Positions 7,016 to 14,281 of a stretch of 19,834 bases of DNA are shown one piece after another. A model generated the notes under the pieces. That model was not told where the DNA came from, did no database searches, and saw nothing but the letters and a program-made list of their open reading frames with translations. The stretch is taken from positions 1 through 19,834 of the forward strand of contig UQOE01000033.1 in assembly GCA_900542575.1 (NCBI GenBank), written 5' to 3'. Within the stretch, counting starts at the first letter, position 1, and the number at the start of each line of letters is the position of its first letter. The position numbers and the translations under genes are program-made. This stretch comes from an uncultured Oscillospiraceae bacterium. GTDB taxonomy: Bacteria; Bacillota; Clostridia; Oscillospirales; Acutalibacteraceae.

Positions 7016-9424
7016 ATGAAACCTTATGATTTTCGAGAGGTCGAGCCGAAATGGCAGGCCAAATGGGAGGAGACCGGGGTATTCCACGCCCAGGACAACA
7101 GCGACAAGCCGAAATTCTATGCACTTGTCGAGTTCCCATACCCGTCCGGCGCCGGCATGCATGTCGGACACATCAAGGCCTATTCCGGCCTTGAGGTCGT
7201 CAGCCGCAAGCGGAGAATGCAGGGATACAACGTCCTCTTCCCCATCGGATTTGACGCATTCGGCCTTCCGACCGAAAACTACGCCATTAAGACCGGCATG
7301 CATCCGAGAAAAGTTACCGACATGAACATTGCGCGGTTTACCAGCCAGCTCAAGAAGGTCGGTTTCTCGTTTGACTGGACCCGCGTCATCGACACCACCG
7401 ATGAGGACTACTACAAATGGACCCAGTGGATCTTCCTGAAAATGTTTGAGCACGGCCTGGCATTCCGGGACAAGACCCTGGTCAACTACTGCCCCTCCTG
7501 CAAGGTGGTTCTCTCCAACGAGGATTCCCAGGGCGGCAAGTGCGACATCTGCCATAGCGAAGTTATCCAGAAGGAAAAAGAGGTTTGGTATCTCCGCATC
7601 ACCGCGTATGCCGACAAACTGCTTCAGGGTCTGGACACCGTCGACTTCCTTCCGAACATCAAGACGCAGGAGATCAACTGGATCGGTAAATCCACCGGCG
7701 CCTTCGTCAACTTCAAGATTAAAGACACTGACGAGCAGCTCCGCATCTATACCACCCGCCCGGACACCCTGTTCGGCGTAACCTTTATGGTAATGGCTCC
7801 GGAGCACCCGCTGATCGACAAATACGCCGACCGCATCGGCAACATGGATGAGATCCGCGCCTATCGCAAAGAGTGTGCCAAGAAGACCGAGTTCGAGCGC
7901 ACGCAGCTCGTCAAAGACAAGACCGGTGTCTGCATTGACGGCCTGGTCGGCATTGACCCGGTCAACGGCCGCGAGATCCCGATCTACATCTCCGACTATG
8001 TCATGATGGGCTACGGTACCGGCGCCATTATGGCCGTTCCGGCCCATGACCAGCGCGACTACGACTTCGCCAAAAAGTTCGGCATCGATATCATCCCGGT
8101 CATTGAGGGCGGCGACATCTCCAAAGAGGCCTACACCGGTGACGGCGTCATGATCAACTCCGGCTTCCTGAACGGAACCGACAATAAGAAGGAATCCATT
8201 GCGAAGATGCTCGACTTCCTGGAGGAGAAGGGTATCGGCGAAAAGGGCGTCCAGTACAAGATGAAGGACTGGGCCTTCAACCGCCAGAGATACTGGGGCG
8301 AGCCGATCCCGATCGTCCACTGCCCGCACTGCGGCGATGTGGCGGTCCCCTACGACGAGCTTCCGCTCCGTCTGCCGAAAGTCAAGGACTATGAGCCCGG
8401 CACCGACGGCGAGTCTCCACTGGCCAAAATTCCGGAGTTCGTCAACTGCAAGTGCCCGAAGTGCGGCCGCGACGCGAAGCGCGAGACCGACACCATGCCC
8501 CAGTGGGCCGGCTCTTCCTGGTACTTCCTCCGCTACATGGACCCGCACAATCCGAATGCCCTCGCCGACCCCGAGAAGCTCAAATACTGGGGCCAGGTCG
8601 ACTGGTACAACGGCGGCATGGAGCATGTCACCCGCCATCTGATCTACTCCCGCTTCTGGAACCGCTTCCTCTATGACATCGGCGTGGTTCCGAACGCAGA
8701 GCCTTACGCCAAGCGCACGGCACAGGGTCTGATCCTCGGACCGGACGGCGTCAAGATGAGTAAATCGCGCGGGAACGTCATTGACCCGAACGACGTCGTC
8801 GACGAGTACGGCGCCGATGTTCTCCGGACCTACGTCCTCTTCATGGGCGACTATGAAAAGGCGGCCCCGTGGTCCGAGAAGTCCGTCAAGGGCATGAAGC
8901 GGTTTATGGACCGCACCTGGGCCCTCCAGGATATGCTCGCCGACGGCGACGAATATACCGCTGATCTCCAGTCCTCCATGCACAAGACCATTAAAAAGGT
9001 CTCCGAGGACATTGAGAACATGAAGTTCAACACCGCCATTGCGGCGCTGATGACCCTGCTCAACCAGTTCTACGACAAGGGCAGCGTGAATCGCGCCGAG
9101 CTGAAGACCTACCTGCAGCTGCTCAACCCGTTTGCACCGCACATGACCGAGGAGATCTGGGCGGAGCAGAACTTCGGCGGCATGGTCTGCGAGTCCGAGT
9201 GGCCGTCCTATGACGAGGCCAAGTGCGTGGACGACGTCGTCGAAATTGCAGTCCAGGTCAACGGCAAAGTCCGTGCCCGTATCTCCGTCGCGTCCGACAT
9301 CTCGAAGGACGACGCCATTGCCCAGGCCATGGCAGAGGAGCGGGTCAAAGCCTATACCGACGGCAAAAACGTGGTCAAGAGCATCTATATCCCCGGCCGT
9401 CTGGTCAACCTTGTGGTGAAATAA
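7016..9424 (+). CDS. leuS: Leucyl-tRNA synthetase
   Basis: LeuS is the class I aminoacyl-tRNA synthetase that charges tRNA-Leu, with a CP1 editing domain that removes mischarged amino acids. At 802 residues it has normal bacterial length. The HIGH-type motif reads HVGH at residues 49-52 and KMSKS is at 580-584. A zinc-type insertion has C159-x2-C162 and C176-x2-C179. The editing domain, about 220-400, has TTRPDTLFG and GTGAIMAVPAHDQRD. A second set of cysteine pairs (CPHCGD and CKCPKCG) lies near residues 435-485. The anticodon-binding and C-terminal domains follow. The ATG follows AAGGAA at 7001-7006. No T-box leader can fit in the 33 bases upstream, so expression probably depends on read-through from rsfS or on an internal promoter. 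An 878-codon antisense frame spans the whole gene but is a codon-bias shadow. Confidence 0.98.
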   Translation: MKPYDFREVEPKWQAKWEETGVFHAQDNSDKPKFYALVEFPYPSGAGMHVGHIKAYSGLEVVSRKRRMQGYNVLFPIGFDAFGLPTENYAIKTGMHPRKVTDMNIARFTSQLKKVGFSFDWTRVIDTTDEDYYKWTQWIFLKMFEHGLAFRDKTLVNYCPSCKVVLSNEDSQGGKCDICHSEVIQKEKEVWYLRITAYADKLLQGLDTVDFLPNIKTQEINWIGKSTGAFVNFKIKDTDEQLRIYTTRPDTLFGVTFMVMAPEHPLIDKYADRIGNMDEIRAYRKECAKKTEFERTQLVKDKTGVCIDGLVGIDPVNGREIPIYISDYVMMGYGTGAIMAVPAHDQRDYDFAKKFGIDIIPVIEGGDISKEAYTGDGVMINSGFLNGTDNKKESIAKMLDFLEEKGIGEKGVQYKMKDWAFNRQRYWGEPIPIVHCPHCGDVAVPYDELPLRLPKVKDYEPGTDGESPLAKIPEFVNCKCPKCGRDAKRETDTMPQWAGSSWYFLRYMDPHNPNALADPEKLKYWGQVDWYNGGMEHVTRHLIYSRFWNRFLYDIGVVPNAEPYAKRTAQGLILGPDGVKMSKSRGNVIDPNDVVDEYGADVLRTYVLFMGDYEKAAPWSEKSVKGMKRFMDRTWALQDMLADGDEYTADLQSSMHKTIKKVSEDIENMKFNTAIAALMTLLNQFYDKGSVNRAELKTYLQLLNPFAPHMTEEIWAEQNFGGMVCESEWPSYDEAKCVDDVVEIAVQVNGKVRARISVASDISKDDAIAQAMAEERVKAYTDGKNVVKSIYIPGRLVNLVVK

Positions 9425-9428
9425 TTCC

Positions 9429-10604
9429 ATGGACAGTTTTGTCAGCATCTTCACGACCCAGTGGGGAAATATCGTCCGCTGGTGGAACGGCATTCTGGAC
9501 AACCTCGCCAACGTTCTGGTGGGGCTGGCCGTGTGCCTGCTGCTGTGTTTTCTCTCGAAGAAGCTGGCCCACTGGGTCAGCCGGGGCTTAAGCCGGCTGT
9601 TCCGGAAATGGCCGACGGTGGAACAGGGCATCTACACCTCCCTGCGGGACCCGCTGCGCGGCTTCCTGATTATGCTCGGCATCTTTGCCCTGTTTAAGAT
9701 CAGCGGCACTTCGGGCGGATTCGACAATTTCCTGAACCGGTCGTTCCGTATCGTCACCATTGCGCTGGTGACCTGGTCTCTGATGAACTTCACACCCACG
9801 ATTACCAAGCTGACGATCCGGCTGAACGAGAAGAACAACACCGGAAACGAAGTGGCCATCCGCTTCGTGGCCAACATCATGAAGCTGGTCATCGTCTCGC
9901 TTGCTGTCTGTATTATCGTCAGCGAACTGGGCTTCAATATCAACGGCATCATCACCGGCCTGGGACTCGGCGGCTTGACGCTCTCCCTCGCCGCGAAGAA
10001 CACCGCCTCCAACCTGTTCTCCGGCTTTGAGATCATCTCCGACCGCCCCTTCGATGTCGGCGACTATATCAAGACCCCCTCCATTGAGGGTACTGTGGAA
10101 GACATGACTATGCGGAGCACGCGGGTCCGTACCGTGGACGATCTGCTGGTCGTCATGCCGAACGCCAGGCTCATGGAGGAACCCATTACCAACTATTCCG
10201 CCATGGGGAAACGGTTTGTCAAAACCAAAATCGGACTGGAATATACGACCTCCAACCGCATCCTCCGCAAATGTCTGAAGGATATCCGTACCATGCTTGA
10301 GAAGGATGACAGGGTGGACAACGGACGGATCTCGGTCAACTTTATCGGGTTCGGCGACAGCAGCCTGGACATACAGATCATCTACTTTACGGTGACCACC
10401 AACTACGACGAATATCTCAAGGTGACCGGCGATATCAATTTCCGAATCCGTGAGATCGTCGTCAAAAACGGCAGCGAATTCGCCTATCCGAGCCAGAGTC
10501 TCTACTTTGCAGGAAGTCTGGACAATCTGCCGAAACGGCCGGAGGATGCGGAACCCTCCGAGGCAATTTCTACAAAAAGCAGCGCCGAATCAGATATCGT
10601 TTGA
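9429..10604 (+). CDS. MscS-family mechanosensitive ion channel
   Basis: This is a small-conductance mechanosensitive channel of the inner membrane that releases solutes on hypo-osmotic shock. It has 391 residues. Predicted hydrophobic segments lie near 24-43, 77-92, 106-122 and 146-166. The glycine- and alanine-rich pore helix at 171-195 contains GLGLGGLTLSLAAKN, the hallmark of the family. The beta domain (DRPFDVGDYI, GTVEDMTMRSTRVRT) and the cytoplasmic alpha/beta vestibule domain follow to about 360. A polar tail ends the protein. The ATG lies four bases after the leuS stop. The only Shine-Dalgarno match is GGTGA at 9415-9419, at the end of leuS. The 3' end holds the -35 box of the rpsU promoter. 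It is larger than E. coli MscS (286 residues), with one to two extra N-terminal membrane segments. It may be closer to the YkuT/YnaI-like members, but I cannot assign a subfamily. Confidence 0.92.
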   Translation: MDSFVSIFTTQWGNIVRWWNGILDNLANVLVGLAVCLLLCFLSKKLAHWVSRGLSRLFRKWPTVEQGIYTSLRDPLRGFLIMLGIFALFKISGTSGGFDNFLNRSFRIVTIALVTWSLMNFTPTITKLTIRLNEKNNTGNEVAIRFVANIMKLVIVSLAVCIIVSELGFNINGIITGLGLGGLTLSLAAKNTASNLFSGFEIISDRPFDVGDYIKTPSIEGTVEDMTMRSTRVRTVDDLLVVMPNARLMEEPITNYSAMGKRFVKTKIGLEYTTSNRILRKCLKDIRTMLEKDDRVDNGRISVNFIGFGDSSLDIQIIYFTVTTNYDEYLKVTGDINFRIREIVVKNGSEFAYPSQSLYFAGSLDNLPKRPEDAEPSEAISTKSSAESDIV

Positions 10605-10630
10605 CAAAGTTCTCGCGAATGCTATATAAT
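10601..10630 (+). promoter_or_regulatory. Sigma-A-type promoter of rpsU
   Basis: A perfect TTGACA at 10601-10606 and a perfect TATAAT at 10625-10630 are separated by 18 bases. The -35 box contains the TGA stop codon of the mscS-type gene. Transcription should start near 10637, giving a leader of about 64 bases before the rpsU ATG. This is the best consensus promoter in the window, fitting a ribosomal protein gene. Confidence 0.88.
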
Positions 10631-10637
10631 ACTAAGA

Positions 10638-10655
10638 GTTCACGTAAAAGTGGAC
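10638..10655 (+). promoter_or_regulatory. 5' hairpin in rpsU leader
   Basis: GTTCAC at 10638-10643 pairs with GTGGAC at 10650-10655 (five Watson-Crick pairs and one wobble) around the loop GTAAAA. It would lie at the very 5' end of the rpsU transcript predicted from the promoter. A 5'-terminal hairpin can protect mRNA from 5'-end-dependent decay; that role here is inference. Confidence 0.4.
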
Positions 10656-10700
10656 ATTATTGAGTAATTTACCCTGCCAATCGGAAGGAGGGAAATATAG

Positions 10701-10877
10701 ATGAGCGAAATTAAAGTCAGAGAGAACGAGTCTATCGACTCTGCCCTCAGACGCTTTAAGAGACAGACTTCCAGAGACGGCGTAATCAAAGAAGTTCGCA
10801 AAAGAGAACACTATGAGAAACCGTCCGTAAAGCGGAAAAAGAAATCCGAAGCTGCCCGTAAGCGCAAATATAAATAA
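10701..10877 (+). CDS. rpsU: 30S ribosomal protein S21
   Basis: S21 (bS21) is a small basic protein of the 30S platform that helps 16S rRNA-mRNA pairing in initiation. It encodes 58 residues starting MSEIKVRENESIDSALRRFKR, and the C-terminal half is almost wholly K and R, ending KRKYK. This is the standard Bacillota length and sequence. A strong GGAAGGAGGG ribosome binding site ends about eight bases before the ATG. The gene has its own consensus promoter and leader hairpin upstream and a strong hairpin terminator eight bases after its stop, so it can be made as a monocistronic mRNA. It is short and easily missed in gene calling. Confidence 0.97.
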   Translation: MSEIKVRENESIDSALRRFKRQTSRDGVIKEVRKREHYEKPSVKRKKKSEAARKRKYK

Positions 10878-10885
10878 GCATTGAG

Positions 10886-10920
10886 ACCGGCTGCAGGGCA
10901 TACCTGCAGCCGGTTTTCTT
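10886..10920 (+). terminator. Intrinsic terminator after rpsU
   Basis: A perfect 12-bp stem, ACCGGCTGCAGG at 10886-10897 and CCTGCAGCCGGT at 10903-10914, closes a five-base loop and runs into TTTTCTTTT. The next gene starts only 27 bases after the T tract with no separate promoter seen, so read-through probably feeds yqeG. Confidence 0.9.
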
Positions 10921-10932
10921 TTCCCGCACGAC

Positions 10933-10938
10933 AGGAGG
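10933..10938 (+). promoter_or_regulatory. Ribosome binding site setting the yqeG start
   Basis: AGGAGG lies eight bases before the ATG at 10947. It decides against the in-frame ATG at 10881, which sits within the rpsU terminator region and has no ribosome binding site. Confidence 0.85.
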
Positions 10939-10946
10939 AACTTTTC

Positions 10947-11492
10947 ATGCAGCAATTTCGCCCCGACCTGCGACGCAGCCGGCTGACCGAGGTGACGCCG
11001 GAGGACATCCGGCAGCTCGGCGCCAGCGTCATCCTGCTGGATGCCGACAACACCTCATCCTACGACAACACCACGAAGCCGCTTCCCGGAACGCCCGAAT
11101 GGGTGCAGCGCATGAAAGACGCCGGGTTCCGCATCCTTCTGCTGAGCAACGCCAAACCCGACCGCGCCGGAAAGCTGGCGGAGCAGTACGAGATCCCCGT
11201 TGTGGGGCTTGCCGCAAAGCCGCTCCCCTTCGGATTCCGCCGCGCTGCCGGAAAGATGCACTGCCGCATGAGCGATATGGTTATGATCGGCGACCAGCTC
11301 TTCACCGACATCCGCGGGGCCAACCGCGTCGGGGTGCGCACCATCTTTGTGGAGCGCTATCAGAAAGAAGAGCGCAAGCCCTATTACTATCCGTTTGTCC
11401 GCCTGGCCGAGACCGTTCTCCTGTTTGGACAGGATGTCGCAGACTGGGTCCGCGGGAAAGATACCGAAACGAAAGAGGGAACAAAACGATGA
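10947..11492 (+). CDS. yqeG: YqeG-family HAD phosphatase (subfamily IIIA)
   Basis: YqeG is a conserved Bacillota HAD-superfamily hydrolase, close to phosphatidylglycerophosphate phosphatases; its physiological substrate here is not known. From the ATG at 10947 it has 181 residues. HAD motifs are complete: motif I D32-x-D34 in LLDADNTSS, motif II S67 in LLLSNAK, motif III K91 in GLAAKPLPFGF, and motif IV GDQ with D116 and D121 in MIGDQLFTDI. AGGAGG supports this start. In many Bacillota yqeG heads the yqeG-yqeH-aroE-yhbY-nadD-yqeK cluster. Here it is separated from yhbY by about 5.5 kb and no yqeH or aroE is seen. It ends with an ATGA overlap onto the peptidase gene. Confidence 0.9.
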   Translation: MQQFRPDLRRSRLTEVTPEDIRQLGASVILLDADNTSSYDNTTKPLPGTPEWVQRMKDAGFRILLLSNAKPDRAGKLAEQYEIPVVGLAAKPLPFGFRRAAGKMHCRMSDMVMIGDQLFTDIRGANRVGVRTIFVERYQKEERKPYYYPFVRLAETVLLFGQDVADWVRGKDTETKEGTKR

Positions 11493-12550
11493 ATCTTGGA
11501 GAACTCGAACAGTCTCTGAAGAGCACGCAGGCCGCACTGATCGTCAGCGAGGAGAACCGCCGCTATTTCACCGGCTTCAACGCGAGCAACGGCTATCTGC
11601 TGGTGACCCGGGACGGAAGCACGTTTATTACCGACGGCCGCTATATTGAAGACGCCAAAAGGATCGTCAAAGATGCCGAGGTGCTGCTCCAGGACCACGT
11701 CTATAATCAGCTCAACCGGCTGATGCAGCGCTACAGCTGCAATGAAATTCTGGTTGAGGCCTCCCGGATGAGCATCCTGGACCTCAACAATTACCGCCGC
11801 ATGCTGAACAGCTATACCTTTAACGTCTCCAGCCGCCTCGACCGCCTGATCTCCTCCTTGCGCGAAGTCAAGCTCGACTGGGAGATTGAGCAGATGAAGC
11901 GGGCGCAGGCCATCGCAGAGAAGGCCCTGCTCGACACCCTGCCGTTCCTGAAAGCCGGCGCGCGGGAGCGGGATGTCGCCAATGAACTCGACTACCGCAT
12001 GCGCAAGTACGGCGCAGACGGCCTGTCCTTCGATACGATTGTCGTCAGCGGCGACAACTCTTCGAAGCCCCACGGCGTCCCCGGAGAAAAAGTCATCGAG
12101 GACGGCGACTTCGTCACGATTGACTACGGTGCCCTTTATAACGGCTACCACAGCGATACCACCCGTACCTTTGCCGTCGGTTCGATCACCGAAGAGATGG
12201 CCAATGTCTACAACACGGTGCTCAAAGCCCAGATGGCGGGTTGTGAGGCACTTCGCCCGGGCATGACGGCGGAGGAGTACGACGGCGTGGCCCGCAAAAT
12301 TATCACCGATGCCGGCTATGGAGAATATTTCACCCACTCCATGGGACACGGTGTCGGCGTCGAGATTCACGAGCCCCCGTTCTGCGGCCCCAGATCAAAA
12401 GGGGTGCTCCAGGCGGGCAACTGCGTCAGCTGCGAACCGGGGATCTATCTCGAGGGCCGGTTCGGCGTCCGCATTGAGGATATGCTGCTGGTTACCGAGG
12501 ACGGTTCCTACAATTTCTGCACGCTTCCCAAGGAGCTGCAGGTGCTGTAA
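11489..12550 (+). CDS. M24-family aminopeptidase (Xaa-Pro peptidase type)
   Basis: This is a cytosolic metallopeptidase of the creatinase/aminopeptidase P fold, expected to remove N-terminal residues before proline. It has 353 residues. The N-terminal creatinase-like domain covers about 1-125. The catalytic pita-bread domain holds the five metal ligands: D212 and D223 (FVTIDYGALYNGYHSDTTR), H287 (GHGVGVEIHE), E316 (CEPGIY) and E330 (GVRIED). The ATG at 11489 overlaps the yqeG stop as ATGA. The frame is open upstream to 11099, but that part is an out-of-frame reading of yqeG and does not match the family. Placement directly before efp is common in Bacillota, which may reflect shared interest in proline-rich proteins. 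It could be annotated pepP, pepQ or ypdF; the sequence does not settle this. Confidence 0.93.
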   Translation: MNLGELEQSLKSTQAALIVSEENRRYFTGFNASNGYLLVTRDGSTFITDGRYIEDAKRIVKDAEVLLQDHVYNQLNRLMQRYSCNEILVEASRMSILDLNNYRRMLNSYTFNVSSRLDRLISSLREVKLDWEIEQMKRAQAIAEKALLDTLPFLKAGARERDVANELDYRMRKYGADGLSFDTIVVSGDNSSKPHGVPGEKVIEDGDFVTIDYGALYNGYHSDTTRTFAVGSITEEMANVYNTVLKAQMAGCEALRPGMTAEEYDGVARKIITDAGYGEYFTHSMGHGVGVEIHEPPFCGPRSKGVLQAGNCVSCEPGIYLEGRFGVRIEDMLLVTEDGSYNFCTLPKELQVL

Positions 12551-12555
12551 GGGTA

Positions 12556-12584
12556 TTGAAAAATCCGCACAGCTACGCTACAAT
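12556..12584 (+). promoter_or_regulatory. Sigma-A-type promoter of efp
   Basis: TTGAAA at 12556-12561 and TACAAT at 12579-12584 are separated by an optimal 17 bases, giving ten of twelve consensus positions. It begins five bases after the upstream peptidase stop. The transcript would start near 12591, about 35 bases before the efp ATG. Confidence 0.75.
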
Positions 12585-12625
12585 AGATTGAAATATATGC
12601 CAAGTTAAATATCGGAGGTTTATCT

Positions 12626-13183
12626 ATGATTTCTGCAGGAGATTTCAGAAACGGTGTGACCTTTGAAGAGGACGGACAGGTCCTCCAGGTCGTCGAGTTT
12701 CAGCATGTAAAACCCGGCAAAGGCGCTGCTTTCGTCAGAACCAAGACCAAGAACGTCATCACCGGTGCGGTTGTTGAGAAGTCCTACAACCCGACTGCAA
12801 AATTCCCGACCGCATACATTGAGAGAAAAGAAATGGACTACTCCTACAACGACGGAGACCTCTATTATTTCATGGACCCCGAGTCCTTTGAAATGGAGCC
12901 CGTCAACAAGGACGACCTTCCGGACTCCTTCAAGTTTGTAAAAGAGAACATGACCTGCAAGGTCCTTTCCTATAAAGGAAAAGTATTCGGCGTTGAGCCG
13001 CCGAACTTTGTTGAGCTCCAGGTCACCGAGACCGAGCCCGGCTTTGCCGGCAACACCGCCACCAACGCCACCAAACCGGCCACCGTGGAGACCGGTGCCG
13101 AAATCCGCGTTCCGCTCTTCATCAATGAGGGCGAGACCATCCAGATCGACACCAGAACCGGTGAGTACATGGGCCGCGCCTGA
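12626..13183 (+). CDS. efp: Elongation factor P
   Basis: EF-P binds between the P and E sites and rescues ribosomes stalled at consecutive prolines. It has the normal length of 185 residues with three domains: an N-terminal KOW-like domain, then two OB-fold domains. The C terminus has the signature IQIDTRTGEYMGR. The loop that reaches the peptidyl-transferase centre reads VKPGKGAAF, with K32 at the tip. No modification gene (such as epmA/epmB, earP or ymfI) is seen in the window, so the modification state is open. GGAGG at 12614-12618 is seven bases before the ATG. It has its own promoter and is followed after 38 bases by the zinc-ribbon gene. Confidence 0.98.
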   Translation: MISAGDFRNGVTFEEDGQVLQVVEFQHVKPGKGAAFVRTKTKNVITGAVVEKSYNPTAKFPTAYIERKEMDYSYNDGDLYYFMDPESFEMEPVNKDDLPDSFKFVKENMTCKVLSYKGKVFGVEPPNFVELQVTETEPGFAGNTATNATKPATVETGAEIRVPLFINEGETIQIDTRTGEYMGRA

Positions 13184-13221
13184 GTTTTGACGCGAAGCCC
13201 GACGGACAGCGGGAGAATCCA

Positions 13222-13593
13222 ATGACGCTTTCGGAAAAAGTCGCGCATCTGAAAGGCCTGGAACAGGGCCGCGGATTTACCGGGGAGAACCCGGAACAGG
13301 ACATCATCCTGGAAATGACCGATATCCTTGAGGATACGGCGCGCAACATTGACCGCATGCGCGAAGCGCTCTTTGAACTGGAAAAGCGGATGAACGCGGC
13401 GGGCGAAGACGCTGCAGGTTCTGCTTCCAGGGAAGAGGACTCTTCGGCACGCTATGAGGTGGTATGCCCCTCTTGCGGCAGAACCATCTCCGTCACAGAG
13501 GAAATGCTTCAGAAGCGTGAAGTCTCCTGCCCCGGCTGCGGTACGGAGCTGGAATTCGACCTCGACGACAGCGAGGACGCCTCCGGCAAATAA
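13222..13593 (+). CDS. Small zinc-ribbon protein downstream of efp (CD1247-like)
   Basis: I recognise this as resembling the small Clostridia family found beside efp (C. difficile CD1247-type N-terminal domain), with no established function. It has 123 residues. Residues 1-57 form a predicted helical domain starting LSEKVAHLKGLEQG and ending in a charged helix. A low-complexity acidic and alanine linker covers 58-77. The C-terminal zinc ribbon has C82-x2-C85 and C103-x2-C106, followed by an acidic tail. A GGGAGAA ribosome binding site precedes the ATG. It shares the efp promoter and ends at a terminator, so it is probably made together with EF-P, which suggests but does not show a translation-linked role. 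No enzyme motif is visible. Confidence 0.85.
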   Translation: MTLSEKVAHLKGLEQGRGFTGENPEQDIILEMTDILEDTARNIDRMREALFELEKRMNAAGEDAAGSASREEDSSARYEVVCPSCGRTISVTEEMLQKREVSCPGCGTELEFDLDDSEDASGK

Positions 13594-13607
13594 GAAAACA
13601 AAACACA

Positions 13608-13651
13608 GGGGCTGCTGCACAGTTATCGGCTGTGCAGGGGCCCCGTTTTTT
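13608..13651 (+). terminator. Intrinsic terminator ending the efp unit
   Basis: GGGGC at 13608-13612 pairs with GCCCC at 13640-13644, and CTGCACAG pairs with CTGTGCAG inside it, with one G-G mismatch and one wobble between. Six T residues follow at 13646-13651. This marks the end of the efp and zinc-ribbon transcript. Confidence 0.85.
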
Positions 13652-13702
13652 GAGTGCGGGGACCGAAAATCCCGGCCGCTTCTAATATAAGGAGCATCTT
13701 CC

Positions 13703-14281
13703 ATGGATCTTGAAGAGAAAACCATTCGAAAAATCTACCGTTACCGCGGGCGCATCTGCAATCTGCGAGATGACGATGCCATGCTGCCCGACGGCCGCAT
13801 CGTCAGTCGGGAGGTCGTTGAGCACGTCAACGGCGTCTGCGTGCTGCCCGTGACTGCATCGGGCGACGTCATCCTGGTAAGGCAGTACCGCTACCCGTAC
13901 GGGGTCAATCTGCTGGAGCTCCCGGCGGGCCGTCTGGAAAAAGACGAATCCCCTCTGCAGGGAGCCGCGCGCGAGCTGCGCGAGGAGACCGGTATGACCG
14001 CGGCACACTGGTATGAGCTCGGAACCGACTACCCGAGTACCGGGTACATCGACGAGGTCATCCATCTCTATGCCGCCGACGGACTGACCGATGTCGGGCA
14101 GAAACTCGACGACGGCGAATACCTCGAGGTCGTCACAATGCCGTACGGCGAAGCGCTGGATCGCTGCCTGGCCGGGGAGTTTCCGGACTCGAAGACTCAG
14201 ATCCTCCTGCTGAAGTACCGCCTTCTGCAGGAGACGGGCCGGCTTGCCTCCATGGAAAAGGAGGGACCTTCATGCAGCTGA
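13703..14281 (+). CDS. Nudix hydrolase, ADP-ribose pyrophosphatase type
   Basis: This enzyme is expected to split ADP-ribose or related nucleoside diphosphate sugars to AMP and a sugar phosphate, a clean-up role. It has 192 residues. The Nudix box fits GX5EX7REUXEEXGU exactly at 76-98, with G76, E82, R90-E91, E94-E95 and G97. The preceding VLVRQYRYPYGVNLLELPAG and the downstream YPSTGYIDEVIHLY resemble the NudF/ADP-ribose branch. AAGGAG at 13689-13694 is eight bases before the ATG. The gene follows the efp terminator, but I found no convincing promoter in the 51 bases between. Its 3' end overlaps maf by ten bases. Substrate is inferred from the subgroup. Confidence 0.92.
   Translation: MDLEEKTIRKIYRYRGRICNLRDDDAMLPDGRIVSREVVEHVNGVCVLPVTASGDVILVRQYRYPYGVNLLELPAGRLEKDESPLQGAARELREETGMTAAHWYELGTDYPSTGYIDEVIHLYAADGLTDVGQKLDDGEYLEVVTMPYGEALDRCLAGEFPDSKTQILLLKYRLLQETGRLASMEKEGPSCS

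Noticed and set aside
6995..9631. 878-codon open frame on the minus strand across leuS
   Set aside because: It mirrors the sense codons of a GC-rich, C-ending gene. Its product is low in family-like motifs and rich in V, D, A and G repeats of the complement. No ribosome binding site or family match is visible, and leuS on the + strand is unmistakable.
10881..10946. Longer yqeG start at 10881
   Set aside because: It would translate the rpsU terminator and has no ribosome binding site; AGGAGG points to 10947.
11099..11488. Upstream extension of the M24 peptidase frame
   Set aside because: It reads out of frame through yqeG. Family length and the ATGA junction fit the start at 11489.
13652..13702. 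Promoter for the Nudix-maf genes
   Set aside because: AT-rich TAATATAAGG lies too close to the start codon, with no -35 box at suitable spacing. The promoter, if any, is not evident.
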